Source: Arthrobacter pityocampae
GTDB taxonomy: Bacteria; Actinomycetota; Actinomycetes; Actinomycetales; Micrococcaceae
DNA: 64,000 nt
Direction of reading: 5' to 3'
Assembly: GCF_002927275.1 (NCBI RefSeq)
Contig: NZ_PRKW01000004.1
Location: 248,001 to 312,000, forward strand
Part shown: positions 43,703-52,870 of the stretch, one piece after another
How the letters are laid out: each line of letters opens with the position of its first letter
Numbering within the stretch: position 1 is the first letter of the stretch
Translations under genes and position numbers: made by a program
Notes under the pieces: model-generated
The model's database searches: none
What the model was told of the DNA's origin: nothing
Seen by the model: only the letters and a program-made list of their open reading frames with translations

Positions 43703-43726
43703 TTTCCTGGCACGAAGGGGGTCGCA

Positions 43727-44608
43727 ATGCCCACACCTGCCACGGTCTGGTCGCCGCCGCTACCCGACGCCACCGGTTTCCACCATTTCGTGGTCGACAC
43801 GCCCGGCCTGCGGACGCACGTCGCTGCCGTCGGCGAGGGCGAGCCTGTCGTGCTGCTGCACGGGTTCCCCGAGCACTGGTGGCAGTGGCACGCCGTGGCC
43901 CCGGTCATCGCCGCGCGCGGCTACCGTGTCCTGTGCCCCGATCTCCGGGGGGCCGGCTGGACCGTGGCGGACGACCCACGGGTGGAGCGGGAGACGCGAC
44001 TCCGCGATCTGCTCGCGCTGTTCGATGTCCTCGGCATCGAGCGTGCGCACGTCGTCTCCCACGACATGGGCGCCCTGACCGCGATGCAGCTGACCTACGA
44101 CCACCCCGAACGGGTCCGGACGGCAGTGCAACTCGCGGTGCCTCCGGCCTTCTTCGCGTTCAGCCCGAAGATCATCCCTGGGTTCCGGCACCTGCCCCCC
44201 TTCGTCTGGCACCGCCCGGGAGCTTCTCTGCGCGGAGTCTTCTCGGCGGCGTACGTGACCCGTCCGATGTCCGAGGCGACCGTCGACGCCCACCTCGCGC
44301 CGCTGCAACGACCCGCCATCGACGGCGCGGTGCGTCCGCTCGTTCGCGGCATGATCCTGCCCGAGGCGATGCGCATGATGCGCGGCACCTACCGCCGCCG
44401 CCGGCTCACGGTGGCAACCCTCATCGTGTACGGCCGTGACGACTACCCGTGGAGCGAACAGATCCTGCGCCGTATCTGCCGCAACGAGGAGCGGTACGCC
44501 GATCGGGTCGAGTTCGCGTTCGTCGACGATGCCGCGCACTTCATCACCGACGACGCCCCCGCCGCGGTCGCCGACCTCGCCCTCGACTGGTTCGGACGCG
44601 CCGCATGA
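43727..44608 (+). CDS. Alpha/beta hydrolase, epoxide hydrolase-like
   Basis: A 293-aa alpha/beta-hydrolase with the oxyanion motif HGFPEHW (about 45), nucleophile Asp in SHDMGAL (about 109) and catalytic His in DAAHFITDD (about 274). Asp as nucleophile and HGFPE point to epoxide hydrolases or haloalkane dehalogenases rather than esterases. It is divergent from and probably repressed by the TetR-family protein next door. A GGGGG ribosome site precedes the ATG. Confidence 0.87.
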   Translation: MPTPATVWSPPLPDATGFHHFVVDTPGLRTHVAAVGEGEPVVLLHGFPEHWWQWHAVAPVIAARGYRVLCPDLRGAGWTVADDPRVERETRLRDLLALFDVLGIERAHVVSHDMGALTAMQLTYDHPERVRTAVQLAVPPAFFAFSPKIIPGFRHLPPFVWHRPGASLRGVFSAAYVTRPMSEATVDAHLAPLQRPAIDGAVRPLVRGMILPEAMRMMRGTYRRRRLTVATLIVYGRDDYPWSEQILRRICRNEERYADRVEFAFVDDAAHFITDDAPAAVADLALDWFGRAA

Positions 44609-44705
44609 GGCGCGGCCGGCGCCCTCGACCCTGACGGACGGGCGGCGGACGGTCCCTGCCGACGCCTCGGAGCAGGGGCCTGCGGGGATTCCGCATCGGG
44701 GCCGG

Positions 44706-45503
44706 TCAGTGGCCCAGGTGCTTCCGGGCGAAGCGCAGCGTCTCCGCGAGCCAGTCCTCACGCTCCCCGGCCCCCTTCGCGCGGCGCGTGCTCACCTCGA
44801 CGGCGACCACGCCGTCCCACGCCGACGCCGCCAGGTGCCCCAGCGCCTCCGCGCACCGCTGCTGGCCCTGGCCGGGGAGAAGGTGCTCGTCCCTGCCGTT
44901 CGGCGTGCCGTCGGTCAGGTGCACGTGCGCGAGCCTTGTGCCGAGCGTCCTGATCTCCTCGTAGGAGTCCATGCCGGCGATCGCGGCGTGCGAGAAGTCC
45001 CAGGTGATGCGCTCGTACGGCTCGGGGATCGGATTCCAGTGCGGCAGGTAGGCCTTCGCCTCGCGGCCGCGCACCTTCCACGGGTACATGTTCTCGACGG
45101 CGATGTCGACGCCGTACTCCGTCGCGATGCGCGCGATCCCCTCGGGGAACTCCTCGGCGTACCCCGTCTGCCAGCGGAACGGCGGATGGGTCACGACGGT
45201 CGAGGCACCCACCTCCGCGGCCATCGCCGCGGACATCTCGATCTTCGTCCAGGCCCTGCCCCAGACCTGCTGGGTCAGGAGCAGGGTCGGTGCGTGGATC
45301 GCGAGGATCGGCAGCTCGTAGTGCTCGCTCAGTGCGGACAGCTGGTGCGGGTCCTGGCTGACCGAGTTGTTGGTGACCATCACCTCGACGCCGTCGTACC
45401 CGAGGTCCTGCGCGAGGGCGAAGGCGTCGTGCACCGCGAGCGGGTAGACCGACGCACTGGACAGGGCGACGGGGATGGCGGGCAGGCCGCCGGCGCCGGC
45501 CAC
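44706..45503 (-). CDS. Sugar phosphate isomerase/epimerase-like TIM-barrel protein
   Basis: A 265-aa AP-endonuclease-2-type TIM barrel with metal-ligand candidates in LAIHAPT, VENMYPW, TWDFSHAA and HVHLTDG. Members act as isomerases or epimerases, but the substrate cannot be told. The GTG start is 1 nt after the stop of the Ppx/GppA gene, so the two genes are co-transcribed; the same pair is common in Arthrobacter-type genomes. Confidence 0.83.
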   Translation of the reverse strand: MAGAGGLPAIPVALSSASVYPLAVHDAFALAQDLGYDGVEVMVTNNSVSQDPHQLSALSEHYELPILAIHAPTLLLTQQVWGRAWTKIEMSAAMAAEVGASTVVTHPPFRWQTGYAEEFPEGIARIATEYGVDIAVENMYPWKVRGREAKAYLPHWNPIPEPYERITWDFSHAAIAGMDSYEEIRTLGTRLAHVHLTDGTPNGRDEHLLPGQGQQRCAEALGHLAASAWDGVVAVEVSTRRAKGAGEREDWLAETLRFARKHLGH

Positions 45504-45504
45504 G

Positions 45505-46518
45505 TCAGGCTCCCCGCGCGACGGGGGCGCGCGACGTCGCGTCGAGCTGGACGTGGCCCACGCCGGCGCCCGGGAGGGGCTCGTCGGCGTCGAACATCTT
45601 GGCGTCGAAGCGCCTCAGCAGCAGTCCCTCGCGCAGCGCCCACGGGCAGATGCTGATGGACGGGACGCCGAAGAGGTCGAGGGCGGACTCGGCCACGAGG
45701 GCGCCCGCCAGCACCTGCGGGGCGCGCAGCTCGGAGACGCCGTCCAGGTGGGTGCGGTCCTCGACGGTCATGGCCGCGAGCCGCTTCGTCCACAGGCCGA
45801 GGTCCTCGAGGCGCAGCTCGCGGCGGACGAACGGCCCGGCGGCCGACGGCGCGGCGCCCGCGATCCGGGCGAGGGAGCGGAAGGTCTTCGACGTCCCCGC
45901 CACGAGATGCGGGGTGCCGAGGTGGGCGAAGCGGGGGACGGCCTCCCGCAGGGTCGCCCGGATGTAGCGGCGCAGTTCCTTCACGCTCTTGGCCGACGGC
46001 GGGTCCCCGTGCAGCCAGTCCCGCGTGAGCCGCCCGGCGCCGAGCGGGACGGACAGGGCCACCTCGGGCAGTTCGTCGGCGCCCATCGCCATCTCGAACG
46101 AGCCGCCGCCGATGTCCAGGTTGAGGATCGACTCCGAGCCCCAGCCGTACCAGCGGCGCACGGCCTGGAAGGTCACCGCGGCCTCCTGGTCCCCGGACAG
46201 CTCCTGGAGGTCGACGCCAGTCTCCCGGCGCACGCGGTCCAGGACCGCGCGGCCGTTGGCAGCCTCCCTGATGGCGGAGGTGCAGAACGCCAGGAAGTCC
46301 TCGGCGTCGTGCCCGGCGGCGAACGCGCGGGCCTCGCGGACGAATCCGACCAGCTCGTCCTGCCCCCGCCGCGAGATACTGCCGTCCTCCTCGAGGTAGG
46401 CCACCAGCTGCAGGGGCTTCTTGTGGCTCGCGAACGGCACCGGCCGCCCGCCGGGGTGGGCATCCACGAGAAGCAGATGGACCGTGTTCGAGCCTATGTC
46501 CAGTACGCCTAGCCGCAT
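45505..46518 (-). CDS. Ppx/GppA family phosphatase
   Basis: A 337-aa ASKHA-fold phosphatase of the exopolyphosphatase/guanosine pentaphosphatase family. The phosphate-1 motif is VLDIGSNTVHLLLVD (about 5), TSAIREAANG is conserved, and phosphate-2 is NLDIGGGSFEMAM (about 137). It lacks the C-terminal HD domain of long Ppx proteins, as is normal for actinobacterial Ppx1/Ppx2. A CAGGAA ribosome site precedes the ATG. Confidence 0.92.
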   Translation of the reverse strand: MRLGVLDIGSNTVHLLLVDAHPGGRPVPFASHKKPLQLVAYLEEDGSISRRGQDELVGFVREARAFAAGHDAEDFLAFCTSAIREAANGRAVLDRVRRETGVDLQELSGDQEAAVTFQAVRRWYGWGSESILNLDIGGGSFEMAMGADELPEVALSVPLGAGRLTRDWLHGDPPSAKSVKELRRYIRATLREAVPRFAHLGTPHLVAGTSKTFRSLARIAGAAPSAAGPFVRRELRLEDLGLWTKRLAAMTVEDRTHLDGVSELRAPQVLAGALVAESALDLFGVPSISICPWALREGLLLRRFDAKMFDADEPLPGAGVGHVQLDATSRAPVARGA

Positions 46519-46572
46519 GGTTCCTGCGCTTCCAGCTCATCCCCCGCCAACGTGTGTCCTGCCTGCTCTCAG

Positions 46573-49320
46573 CTACTTGCCCGCGGCGACCTTGCGCTTC
46601 GCGGGCGCCCGGCGGGTCGTCTTCTTGGGGGCCGGGCCCTTCGCGCGCTTCTCGGCGAGCATGTCGATCGCCTGCTCGCGCGTCAGTTCCTCGATCGCCA
46701 TCGACCCGGGCACGGTGATGTTGGTATCGCCGTCGGTGACGTAGGGGCCGAAGCGGCCGTCCTTCACCACGATCGGCTTCTCGCTCACGGGATCGTCACC
46801 GAACTCGGCCAGCGGCGGCGTGACGGTCCGGCCGCCGCGCTGCTTGGGCTGCTTGTAGATCTCCAGCGCCTGCTCGAGGGTGATCGTGAAGATCTCCTCC
46901 TCGGAGCCGATGGAGCGGGAGTCGCTGCCCTTCTTCAGGTACGGTCCGAACCGGCCGTTCTGCACCGTGACCTCCTTGCCCTCCTCGTCCGTGCCGAGGA
47001 CCCGCGGCAGGTTCATGAGCCTGAGGGCGTCCTCGAGGGTCACGGTGTCCACGGACATGGACTTGAAGAGGGACCCGGTGCGGGGCTTGACCTTCGCGGG
47101 CTTCTTCGGGGGCTTGGGTTTGCCGTTCTTGTAGTACTCGACCGGCTGGGCGGCGAGTTCCTCCGCCGTCGGCTCGGTGATCAGCTCGATCACGTACGGT
47201 CCGTAGCGGCCGTCGCGTGCCACGACGGACCGCCCCGTCTCGGGGTCCGTGCCGAGGACGCGCTCCTGCGACGTCGGGGCCTCCATCAGTTCGATGGCCT
47301 TCTCGGCCGTCAGTTCGTCCGGTGCGAGGTCCTCGGGGACGTTGGCGCGCTGCGGCTCCGTGCCCTCCGGGGCGTCCGCGGGCAGGGGCTTCTCGAGGTA
47401 CGGCCCGAACTTGCCCACCCGCAGCGTGATGCCCTCGGCGATCTCCACCGAATTGATGCTCCGCGCGTCGATCTCGCCGAGGTCGTTGACGATGGTGTGC
47501 AGCCCGGTGTCCTTGCGGTTGCCGTAGTAGAAGCGGTTCAGCCACTCGACGCGGCCGGTCTCGCCGCGGGAGATGCGGTCGAGGTCCTCCTCGAGCTCCG
47601 CGGTGAAGTCGTAGTCGACGTAGTCGTTGAAGTGCTCCTCGAGCAGGCGGACCACCGAGAAGGCGATCCAGCTCGGCACGAGGGCCTGCCCCCGGGAGGT
47701 GACGTACCCGCGGTCCATGATGGTGGACATCGTCGCGGCGTACGTCGACGGACGGCCGATGCCGCGTTCGTCGAGCACCTTGACCAGGGAGGCTTCCGTG
47801 TAGCGCGGGGGCGGCGAGGTCTCGTGGCCCACGGCCTCGACGGCTTCCGCGCCCAGCGCGTCGCCCTTGGTGACGTTCGGCAGGCGGGTGCCCTGGCCGT
47901 CGTCGTCGGCCCCGTCCTCGTTGCGGCCGGCGTCGCGGCCCTCCTCGTAGGCGGCCATGAAACCGCGGAAGGTGATGACGGTACCGGAGGCCGAGAATTC
48001 GGCGTCCCTGCCGTCCGCGCTCGTCGCGCCGAGACGCAGCGACGCCGTCGAGCCCTTGGCGTCGGCCATCTGCGAGGCGACGGTGCGCTTCCAGATCAGT
48101 TCGTAGAGGCGGAACTCGTCGCCGCGCAGGCCCTGCGCCACCTGGGCGGGCGTCCGGAAGGAATCACCGGCGGGGCGGATGGCCTCGTGGGCCTCCTGCG
48201 CGTTCTTGGCCTTGCCCTTGTAGGTGCGCGGGGACTCGGGTACGTACTCGGGCCCGTACAGCTCCGACGCCTGCCGGCGGGCGGCATTGATGGCCTGGTC
48301 CGAGAGCGCCGACGAGTCGGTACGCATGTAGGTGATGTAGCCGTTCTCGTACAGGCGCTGCGCCACCTGCATGGTGACCTTCGAGCTGAAGCGGAGCTTG
48401 CGCGCCGCCTCCTGCTGGAGAGTCGACGTCGTGAACGGCGCAGCCGGACGCCGCGTGTAGGGCTTCGTCTCGAGGGAACGGACCTGGAAGGTTGCGCGCT
48501 CGAGTCCCGTGGCGAGGGATCGCGCGGAATCCTCGTCGAGCCGCACGGCGTTCGCGGCCTTCAGCTCGCCGCGGTCCGAGAAGTCCTTGCCCGTGGCGAT
48601 CCTGCTGCCGTCCACGGCCACGAGCTTGGCCGGGAACGCGGTGCCCTTGCTCGGATCCTCCGGCGTGAACGTGCCGGTCAGGTCCCAGTAGGACGCCGTG
48701 CGGAACGCCATGCGCTCCCGCTCGCGCTCGACGACGAGGCGTGTGGCAACGGACTGCACACGGCCGGCCGACAGGCCACGGGCCACCTTGCGCCACAGCA
48801 CCGGGGAGATCTCGTACCCGTACAGGCGGTCGAGGATGCGCCGGGTCTCCTGGGCGTCGACCATGGGGATGTCGACGTCGCGCAGCTCACCCATGGCGCG
48901 CGTGACCGCCTCCTTGGTGATTTCACCGAAGGTCAGCCGGTAGACGGGGACCTTCGGCTTCAAAACCTGCAGCAGGTGCCAAGCGATGGCTTCGCCCTCG
49001 CGGTCGTTATCGGTGGCGAGGTAGAGCTCGTCGGCGTCCTTCAGGGCGGCCTTCAGCTCGGCGACGGTCTTCCGCTTCTCCGGGGAGACCACGTAGTAGG
49101 GCTCGAAGTCCTTGTCGAGGTCCACCGCGAACTTACCCACCGAGGACTTCTTCAGCTCGGCGGGGAGGTCGGACGGCTGGGGGAGGTCCCGGATGTGCCC
49201 CATGGACGCGGCGACCTGGAAACCCTCACCGAGGTAGCCCGAAATGCTCTTGATCTTGCTGGGGGACTCAACGATGACGAGCTTCTTGCCGTGCTTCTTG
49301 TCCGTGGCCTTGGTCGGCAC
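46573..49320 (-). CDS. topA: DNA topoisomerase I TopA
   Basis: A 915-aa type IA topoisomerase that relaxes negative supercoils. The TOPRIM domain begins KKLVIVESPSKIKSISGYLG with the acidic triad near DNDREGEAIAWHL; the catalytic Tyr331 is in TYMRTDS. The C-terminus has four GxFGPYV-type repeats (FGPYLEKPL, YGPYVIEL, FGPYLKKG, FGPYVTDG) and a Lys/Arg-rich tail in place of zinc fingers, as is typical of actinobacteria. The GTG start follows AGGAG by only 2 nt. Confidence 0.97.
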   Translation of the reverse strand: MPTKATDKKHGKKLVIVESPSKIKSISGYLGEGFQVAASMGHIRDLPQPSDLPAELKKSSVGKFAVDLDKDFEPYYVVSPEKRKTVAELKAALKDADELYLATDNDREGEAIAWHLLQVLKPKVPVYRLTFGEITKEAVTRAMGELRDVDIPMVDAQETRRILDRLYGYEISPVLWRKVARGLSAGRVQSVATRLVVERERERMAFRTASYWDLTGTFTPEDPSKGTAFPAKLVAVDGSRIATGKDFSDRGELKAANAVRLDEDSARSLATGLERATFQVRSLETKPYTRRPAAPFTTSTLQQEAARKLRFSSKVTMQVAQRLYENGYITYMRTDSSALSDQAINAARRQASELYGPEYVPESPRTYKGKAKNAQEAHEAIRPAGDSFRTPAQVAQGLRGDEFRLYELIWKRTVASQMADAKGSTASLRLGATSADGRDAEFSASGTVITFRGFMAAYEEGRDAGRNEDGADDDGQGTRLPNVTKGDALGAEAVEAVGHETSPPPRYTEASLVKVLDERGIGRPSTYAATMSTIMDRGYVTSRGQALVPSWIAFSVVRLLEEHFNDYVDYDFTAELEEDLDRISRGETGRVEWLNRFYYGNRKDTGLHTIVNDLGEIDARSINSVEIAEGITLRVGKFGPYLEKPLPADAPEGTEPQRANVPEDLAPDELTAEKAIELMEAPTSQERVLGTDPETGRSVVARDGRYGPYVIELITEPTAEELAAQPVEYYKNGKPKPPKKPAKVKPRTGSLFKSMSVDTVTLEDALRLMNLPRVLGTDEEGKEVTVQNGRFGPYLKKGSDSRSIGSEEEIFTITLEQALEIYKQPKQRGGRTVTPPLAEFGDDPVSEKPIVVKDGRFGPYVTDGDTNITVPGSMAIEELTREQAIDMLAEKRAKGPAPKKTTRRAPAKRKVAAGK

Positions 49321-49349
49321 TTCTCTCCTATATATACAAGCGAATGCCG

Positions 49350-49387
49350 CGGCAGGTCCTGGGGATCCGGTCCGGATCCCGCTGCCG
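49350..49387. promoter_or_regulatory. Nested inverted repeat in the topA leader
   Basis: GGGATCCGG and CCGGATCCC (49,362-49,370 and 49,372-49,380) form an almost loopless palindrome, enclosed by CGGCAG (49,350-49,355) and CTGCCG (49,382-49,387). It lies 30-67 bp before the topA start and may be a regulatory structure or the end of upstream transcripts. Confidence 0.5.
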
Positions 49388-49440
49388 GGCTCACTCCACA
49401 GTATGCGTCATGAGTACCTGCACAAGACTAATGGCAGGTT

Positions 49441-51162
49441 TCAGGGGGCAGGAAGGAGGAAGCCCTCGCGGACGAGTTGCTCGACATCCAGCAGCAGTTC
49501 CGAGGTGAACGCGGCATCGGGCCGGTCCAGCAGCAGGGCGAGGGCTCCCGCGATCTGCCCGGCCGTGAGATCGCCGTCGCACGCCGAGGCGAACCCGGCC
49601 AGTTCGGTGCTGAGCAGGGTGGTCCGGCGGAGGCCGGCGCCCTGCCGCAGCAGGATGACCCCGGGGTGCTCGGCGCCGGGCTTCTGATGGCGTTCCTCGG
49701 TGACGTCCTCGGCGACGAGCAGGAACTCGTCGGCGATCCCGATCCCGGACGCGGCCTGCTCGGTGTGGGCGGCGAGCCAGTCGCCGCGGCCGATCGCCGC
49801 CGCCAGGTGCGGGCCCACGGGCTGCTCGATGTCGTGGGTGATCTCCTCGAGCGTCACCCGCGTCAGGTCGCTCGGGGTCCGGGGGCGCCTCAGCCAGACG
49901 GATCCGAAGCCGATGCCCTCGACGTCCCGTGCGGCGAAGTCGGCCAGATAGGCGGCGAAGCCTGCCACGTAGGCCTCGCGGTCGCGGTGTTCGGCGGCGT
50001 CCCGCAGCCACGTCTCGGCGTACTGCACGGGCGTCAGCTGCTCGCGCTGGATGATCCAGGCGTCGACGCCGGGCGGCACGAAACCCCGGATGCGACGGTC
50101 CCACGGGGTGCCCTCGGTGATCTCCCAGTTGCCGAGCAGCTGCGCCGCCCCGCCCGGGGTGAGGACGCCCGGCAGGTCCCGCACGAGCGTGCTGACGATG
50201 GCGTCGCCCGCGAGTCCGCCGTCGCGGTAGGTGTATGCCTGACCGGTCCCGCCCGTGCGGGGCGTGATGACGAAGGGCGGGTTGGACACCACGAGGTCGA
50301 ACTCCTCGCCGCGGACCGGCTCGAGGAGGCTGCCCCGCCGGAGGCTGACCCGGAGACCGGGCCGCTCCGGATCGATGCCGAGCGCGGGCGCGTTGAGGAG
50401 GAGGTTGAAGCGGGTGAAGGCGAGCGCCCGGTCGGAGATGTCGGTCACCGTCACGTGGTCGGCGTGGGCCAGCAGATGGAAGGCCTGGATACCGCACCCC
50501 GTCCCGAGGTCCAGCGCCCGCCCCACCGGCGTCCTCAGGACGGTCTGGGCGAGGGTCAGGGAAGCCCCGCCGATCCCGAGGACGTGGTCGTGGGGCAGGG
50601 GACCGGGGCGCTGCTCCGAGCCGAGGTCGCTGGCCACCCAGAGGTGCCCTCCGACGTCCGAGCTGTAGGGGCGGAGTTCGACGGCGGCACGCCAGCGGGG
50701 TGCCGCGGAGGGGTGCGGGGCACCCGCGTCTGCGCCGGCTCCGGCTCCGTCCGGGGCGCCGCCTCCGGCATGGTCCGGGGCGCTCGCTCCGGTGCTCTCC
50801 CCGGGGACGTCAGGGGCCCGTTCGATGAGCCTCAGCTGCTCGAGGCCCGCCACGCCGACGCCGGGGAACGCCCGGGTGAGTTCCTGCTCCGTCACGGTCT
50901 CGCCGAGCAGCCACAGCAGCACGGGGGTGGCGCGCGCTGCGTCCGGCCCGGGGGCGCGGCGACAGGCCAGCAGGGCCGGCACGAGCTGGTCCCGGCCGAG
51001 GGCCGCGTACGCCGCCGGGCCGAGGAGCGCCTCGACGCCCTCGACCGTGTAGTCGAGACCGGTCAGGTCATCGGCCAGGACGGCGAGCACGGCGAGGTCA
51101 CGGCCCGACGGTGCGGACGCGACGTCGTCGTCGAACTCGGGCCAGGCGTCTGCCGCCGGCAT
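49441..51162 (-). CDS. Class I SAM-dependent methyltransferase (N5-glutamine/RNA MTase-like)
   Basis: A 573-aa protein. An N-terminal DUF7059-type domain (about 10-130) is followed by a Gly/Ala-rich linker (about 120-160) and a Rossmann methyltransferase with SAM motif LDLGTGCGIQAFHLL (about 220) and catalytic NPPF in VSNPPFVIT (about 290). NPPF marks enzymes that methylate amide or base nitrogens, such as PrmC or rRNA guanine MTases; the exact substrate is unknown. The start overlaps the trhO stop (TGATG). Confidence 0.83.
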   Translation of the reverse strand: MPAADAWPEFDDDVASAPSGRDLAVLAVLADDLTGLDYTVEGVEALLGPAAYAALGRDQLVPALLACRRAPGPDAARATPVLLWLLGETVTEQELTRAFPGVGVAGLEQLRLIERAPDVPGESTGASAPDHAGGGAPDGAGAGADAGAPHPSAAPRWRAAVELRPYSSDVGGHLWVASDLGSEQRPGPLPHDHVLGIGGASLTLAQTVLRTPVGRALDLGTGCGIQAFHLLAHADHVTVTDISDRALAFTRFNLLLNAPALGIDPERPGLRVSLRRGSLLEPVRGEEFDLVVSNPPFVITPRTGGTGQAYTYRDGGLAGDAIVSTLVRDLPGVLTPGGAAQLLGNWEITEGTPWDRRIRGFVPPGVDAWIIQREQLTPVQYAETWLRDAAEHRDREAYVAGFAAYLADFAARDVEGIGFGSVWLRRPRTPSDLTRVTLEEITHDIEQPVGPHLAAAIGRGDWLAAHTEQAASGIGIADEFLLVAEDVTEERHQKPGAEHPGVILLRQGAGLRRTTLLSTELAGFASACDGDLTAGQIAGALALLLDRPDAAFTSELLLDVEQLVREGFLLPAP

Positions 51163-52082
51163 CAGGCAGCACCCGCGGCCGTCGCCTCGGCCTCGTCCGA
51201 CTCGCACCCCTGCGGGCAGCGCAGGGTCGCGGGGTCGGCCGCGCACGCGGCGCAGTACAGGGTGAGGTTGCGGCAGGACTGGTTGGAGCAGTTCTCGAAC
51301 TTGTTGGTGGGCGCCTGGCAGCGCACGCACCTGCCGATCGTCACGGCGTCGTCGCTGAACTCGAGGTGCATCCGCTTGTCGAACACGTACAGCGAGCCCT
51401 CCCACAGCCCGGCGTCGCGGTACTTCTCGCCGTAGCGGACGATCCCGCCGTCGAGCTGGTAGACCTCCTGGAAGCCCCGGTTGATCATCAGGCTGGAGAG
51501 CACCTCGCAGCGGATGCCGCCCGTGCAGTAGGTGACCACGGGCTTGTCCTTGAGGTCGTCGTACCTGCCCGAGTCGAGTTCGCGGACGAAGTCGTGCGTG
51601 GTCCGGACGTCGGGGACGACGGCTCCCTTGAAGCGACCGATCTGCGCCTCGAGGGCGTTCCGCCCGTCGAAGAACACGACCTCCTCCCCCGCCGCGCGCC
51701 GGGCGTCGACGAGCGCGTGCAGTTCCTCCGGGGCGAGGTGGATGCCGCCGCCCACGACGCCGTTCTCGTCGACCTTCAGTTCCCCGGGGGCGCCGAAGGA
51801 GACGATCTCGTCGCGGACCTTCACGCTGAGCCGCGGGAAGTCCTCCGCGCCGCCGTCGGACCACTTGATCTCCAGGCCCTTGAAGGCCGGGTACTCGCGG
51901 GTCGTCCTCACGTACTGCTTCACGGCGTCGATGTCGCCGCCCACGGTGCCGTTGATGCCGTCCTTCGAGATGAGAATCCGGCCGCGCAGACCCCACTTCT
52001 CACAGAGGGCCCGCTGCCACAGCCGGACGGCTTCGGGATCGGGGAGGGGCGCGAAGGCGTAATACAGGGCAATCCGGTTCAT
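51162..52082 (-). CDS. trhO: tRNA uridine(34) hydroxylase TrhO (rhodanese-related)
   Basis: A 306-aa protein of the YceA/TrhO family, which makes 5-hydroxyuridine at tRNA wobble positions with oxygen. The N-terminal UPF0176 domain contains [15 protein letters not shown]; the rhodanese domain (about 125-225) has the active Cys in [10 protein letters not shown]; the C-terminus is a cysteine-rich region ([14 protein letters not shown] and CAACAADP). ATG 52,082 was preferred; GTG 52,088 would add two residues. Confidence 0.92.
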   Translation of the reverse strand: MNRIALYYAFAPLPDPEAVRLWQRALCEKWGLRGRILISKDGINGTVGGDIDAVKQYVRTTREYPAFKGLEIKWSDGGAEDFPRLSVKVRDEIVSFGAPGELKVDENGVVGGGIHLAPEELHALVDARRAAGEEVVFFDGRNALEAQIGRFKGAVVPDVRTTHDFVRELDSGRYDDLKDKPVVTYCTGGIRCEVLSSLMINRGFQEVYQLDGGIVRYGEKYRDAGLWEGSLYVFDKRMHLEFSDDAVTIGRCVRCQAPTNKFENCSNQSCRNLTLYCAACAADPATLRCPQGCESDEAEATAAGAA

Positions 52083-52160
52083 CGACACCGTTCAAAGTCT
52101 ACGTCGCGACTCATAGCCGTCACCTCGCAATCGGGTATGTCATCGGGGGCGCCGGAGAAC

Positions 52161-52166
52161 TATCGT
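52161..52166 (+). promoter_or_regulatory. -10 hexamer for leaderless GNAT gene
   Basis: TATCGT lies 6 nt before the ATG at 52,173; no ribosome site is present. Confidence 0.45.
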
Positions 52167-52172
52167 CAGGAC

Positions 52173-52823
52173 ATGAACGCCCATGCAGACAATGAACTCC
52201 TCCAGACCTGGATCACGGGATGGACCAGGTGCCGGGGTTACGAACGTCACGACGACGGACGCAGCACCTCCGTCCTGCTCACCGACCAGCAGGACCAGAC
52301 GGAGCATTTCCTGTTCGAGCCGACGACCGAGCAGTTCCTGGATCTGGCCACCGACACGCGAGGGGATCCGACGCGGGTCCTGACTGTGGTCACCAACCGG
52401 ATGCGGGAGCTGATCGACGCGGCGCACCCGCTCGGCATGCGGGTCACCGACCGCCAGCAGGCCCTCATGAGCGTGGACATGAGCGGCCAGGACGTCGAGG
52501 ACCCGCGCCCGCCCGGCGACGACTACACGCTGGAGCACGCCAGGGACGGCGGTTGCCGCCGCGTCCTGGTGCGGTCCCGCGGGGAACTCGCGGCCCGCGG
52601 ATCCGTGGCGGCCGTGGGCGACTACGCGGTGTACGACCGCATCATCACTGAGGAGAACTTCCGGCGGCGGGGGCTCGGCAGCTTCGTCATGCGCGCGCTC
52701 ACCGCCGGGGTCCTGGAGGACGACGTCACCACGGGCCTGCTGATGGCCTCCGCCGACGGCCGCGCACTCTACGCGTTCCTCGGGTGGGAACACCTCGCCG
52801 ACGTGTTCGTCATCAGAGGATAA
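52173..52823 (+). CDS. GNAT-family N-acetyltransferase
   Basis: A 216-aa protein. The acetyl-CoA-binding motif A is in EENFRRRGLGSFVMRALT (about 168-185), followed by LLMASADGRALYAFLGWEHL, typical of GNAT motif B. The N-terminal half (about 1-110) is not clearly conserved. The substrate is unknown. It is divergent from trhO and followed after 47 nt by the helicase gene. Confidence 0.8.
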   Translation: MNAHADNELLQTWITGWTRCRGYERHDDGRSTSVLLTDQQDQTEHFLFEPTTEQFLDLATDTRGDPTRVLTVVTNRMRELIDAAHPLGMRVTDRQQALMSVDMSGQDVEDPRPPGDDYTLEHARDGGCRRVLVRSRGELAARGSVAAVGDYAVYDRIITEENFRRRGLGSFVMRALTAGVLEDDVTTGLLMASADGRALYAFLGWEHLADVFVIRG

Positions 52824-52870
52824 GGCGCGTTCCCGCGGCTCCACCCGGACGCCGGTGGAAGAATGGCCCG

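Noticed and set aside
46552-49413. A 953-codon open frame on the plus strand opposite topA
   Set aside because: Long antisense frames are expected at this G+C; its codons mirror topA, it has no domain signature, and topA with its catalytic Tyr331 is certain.
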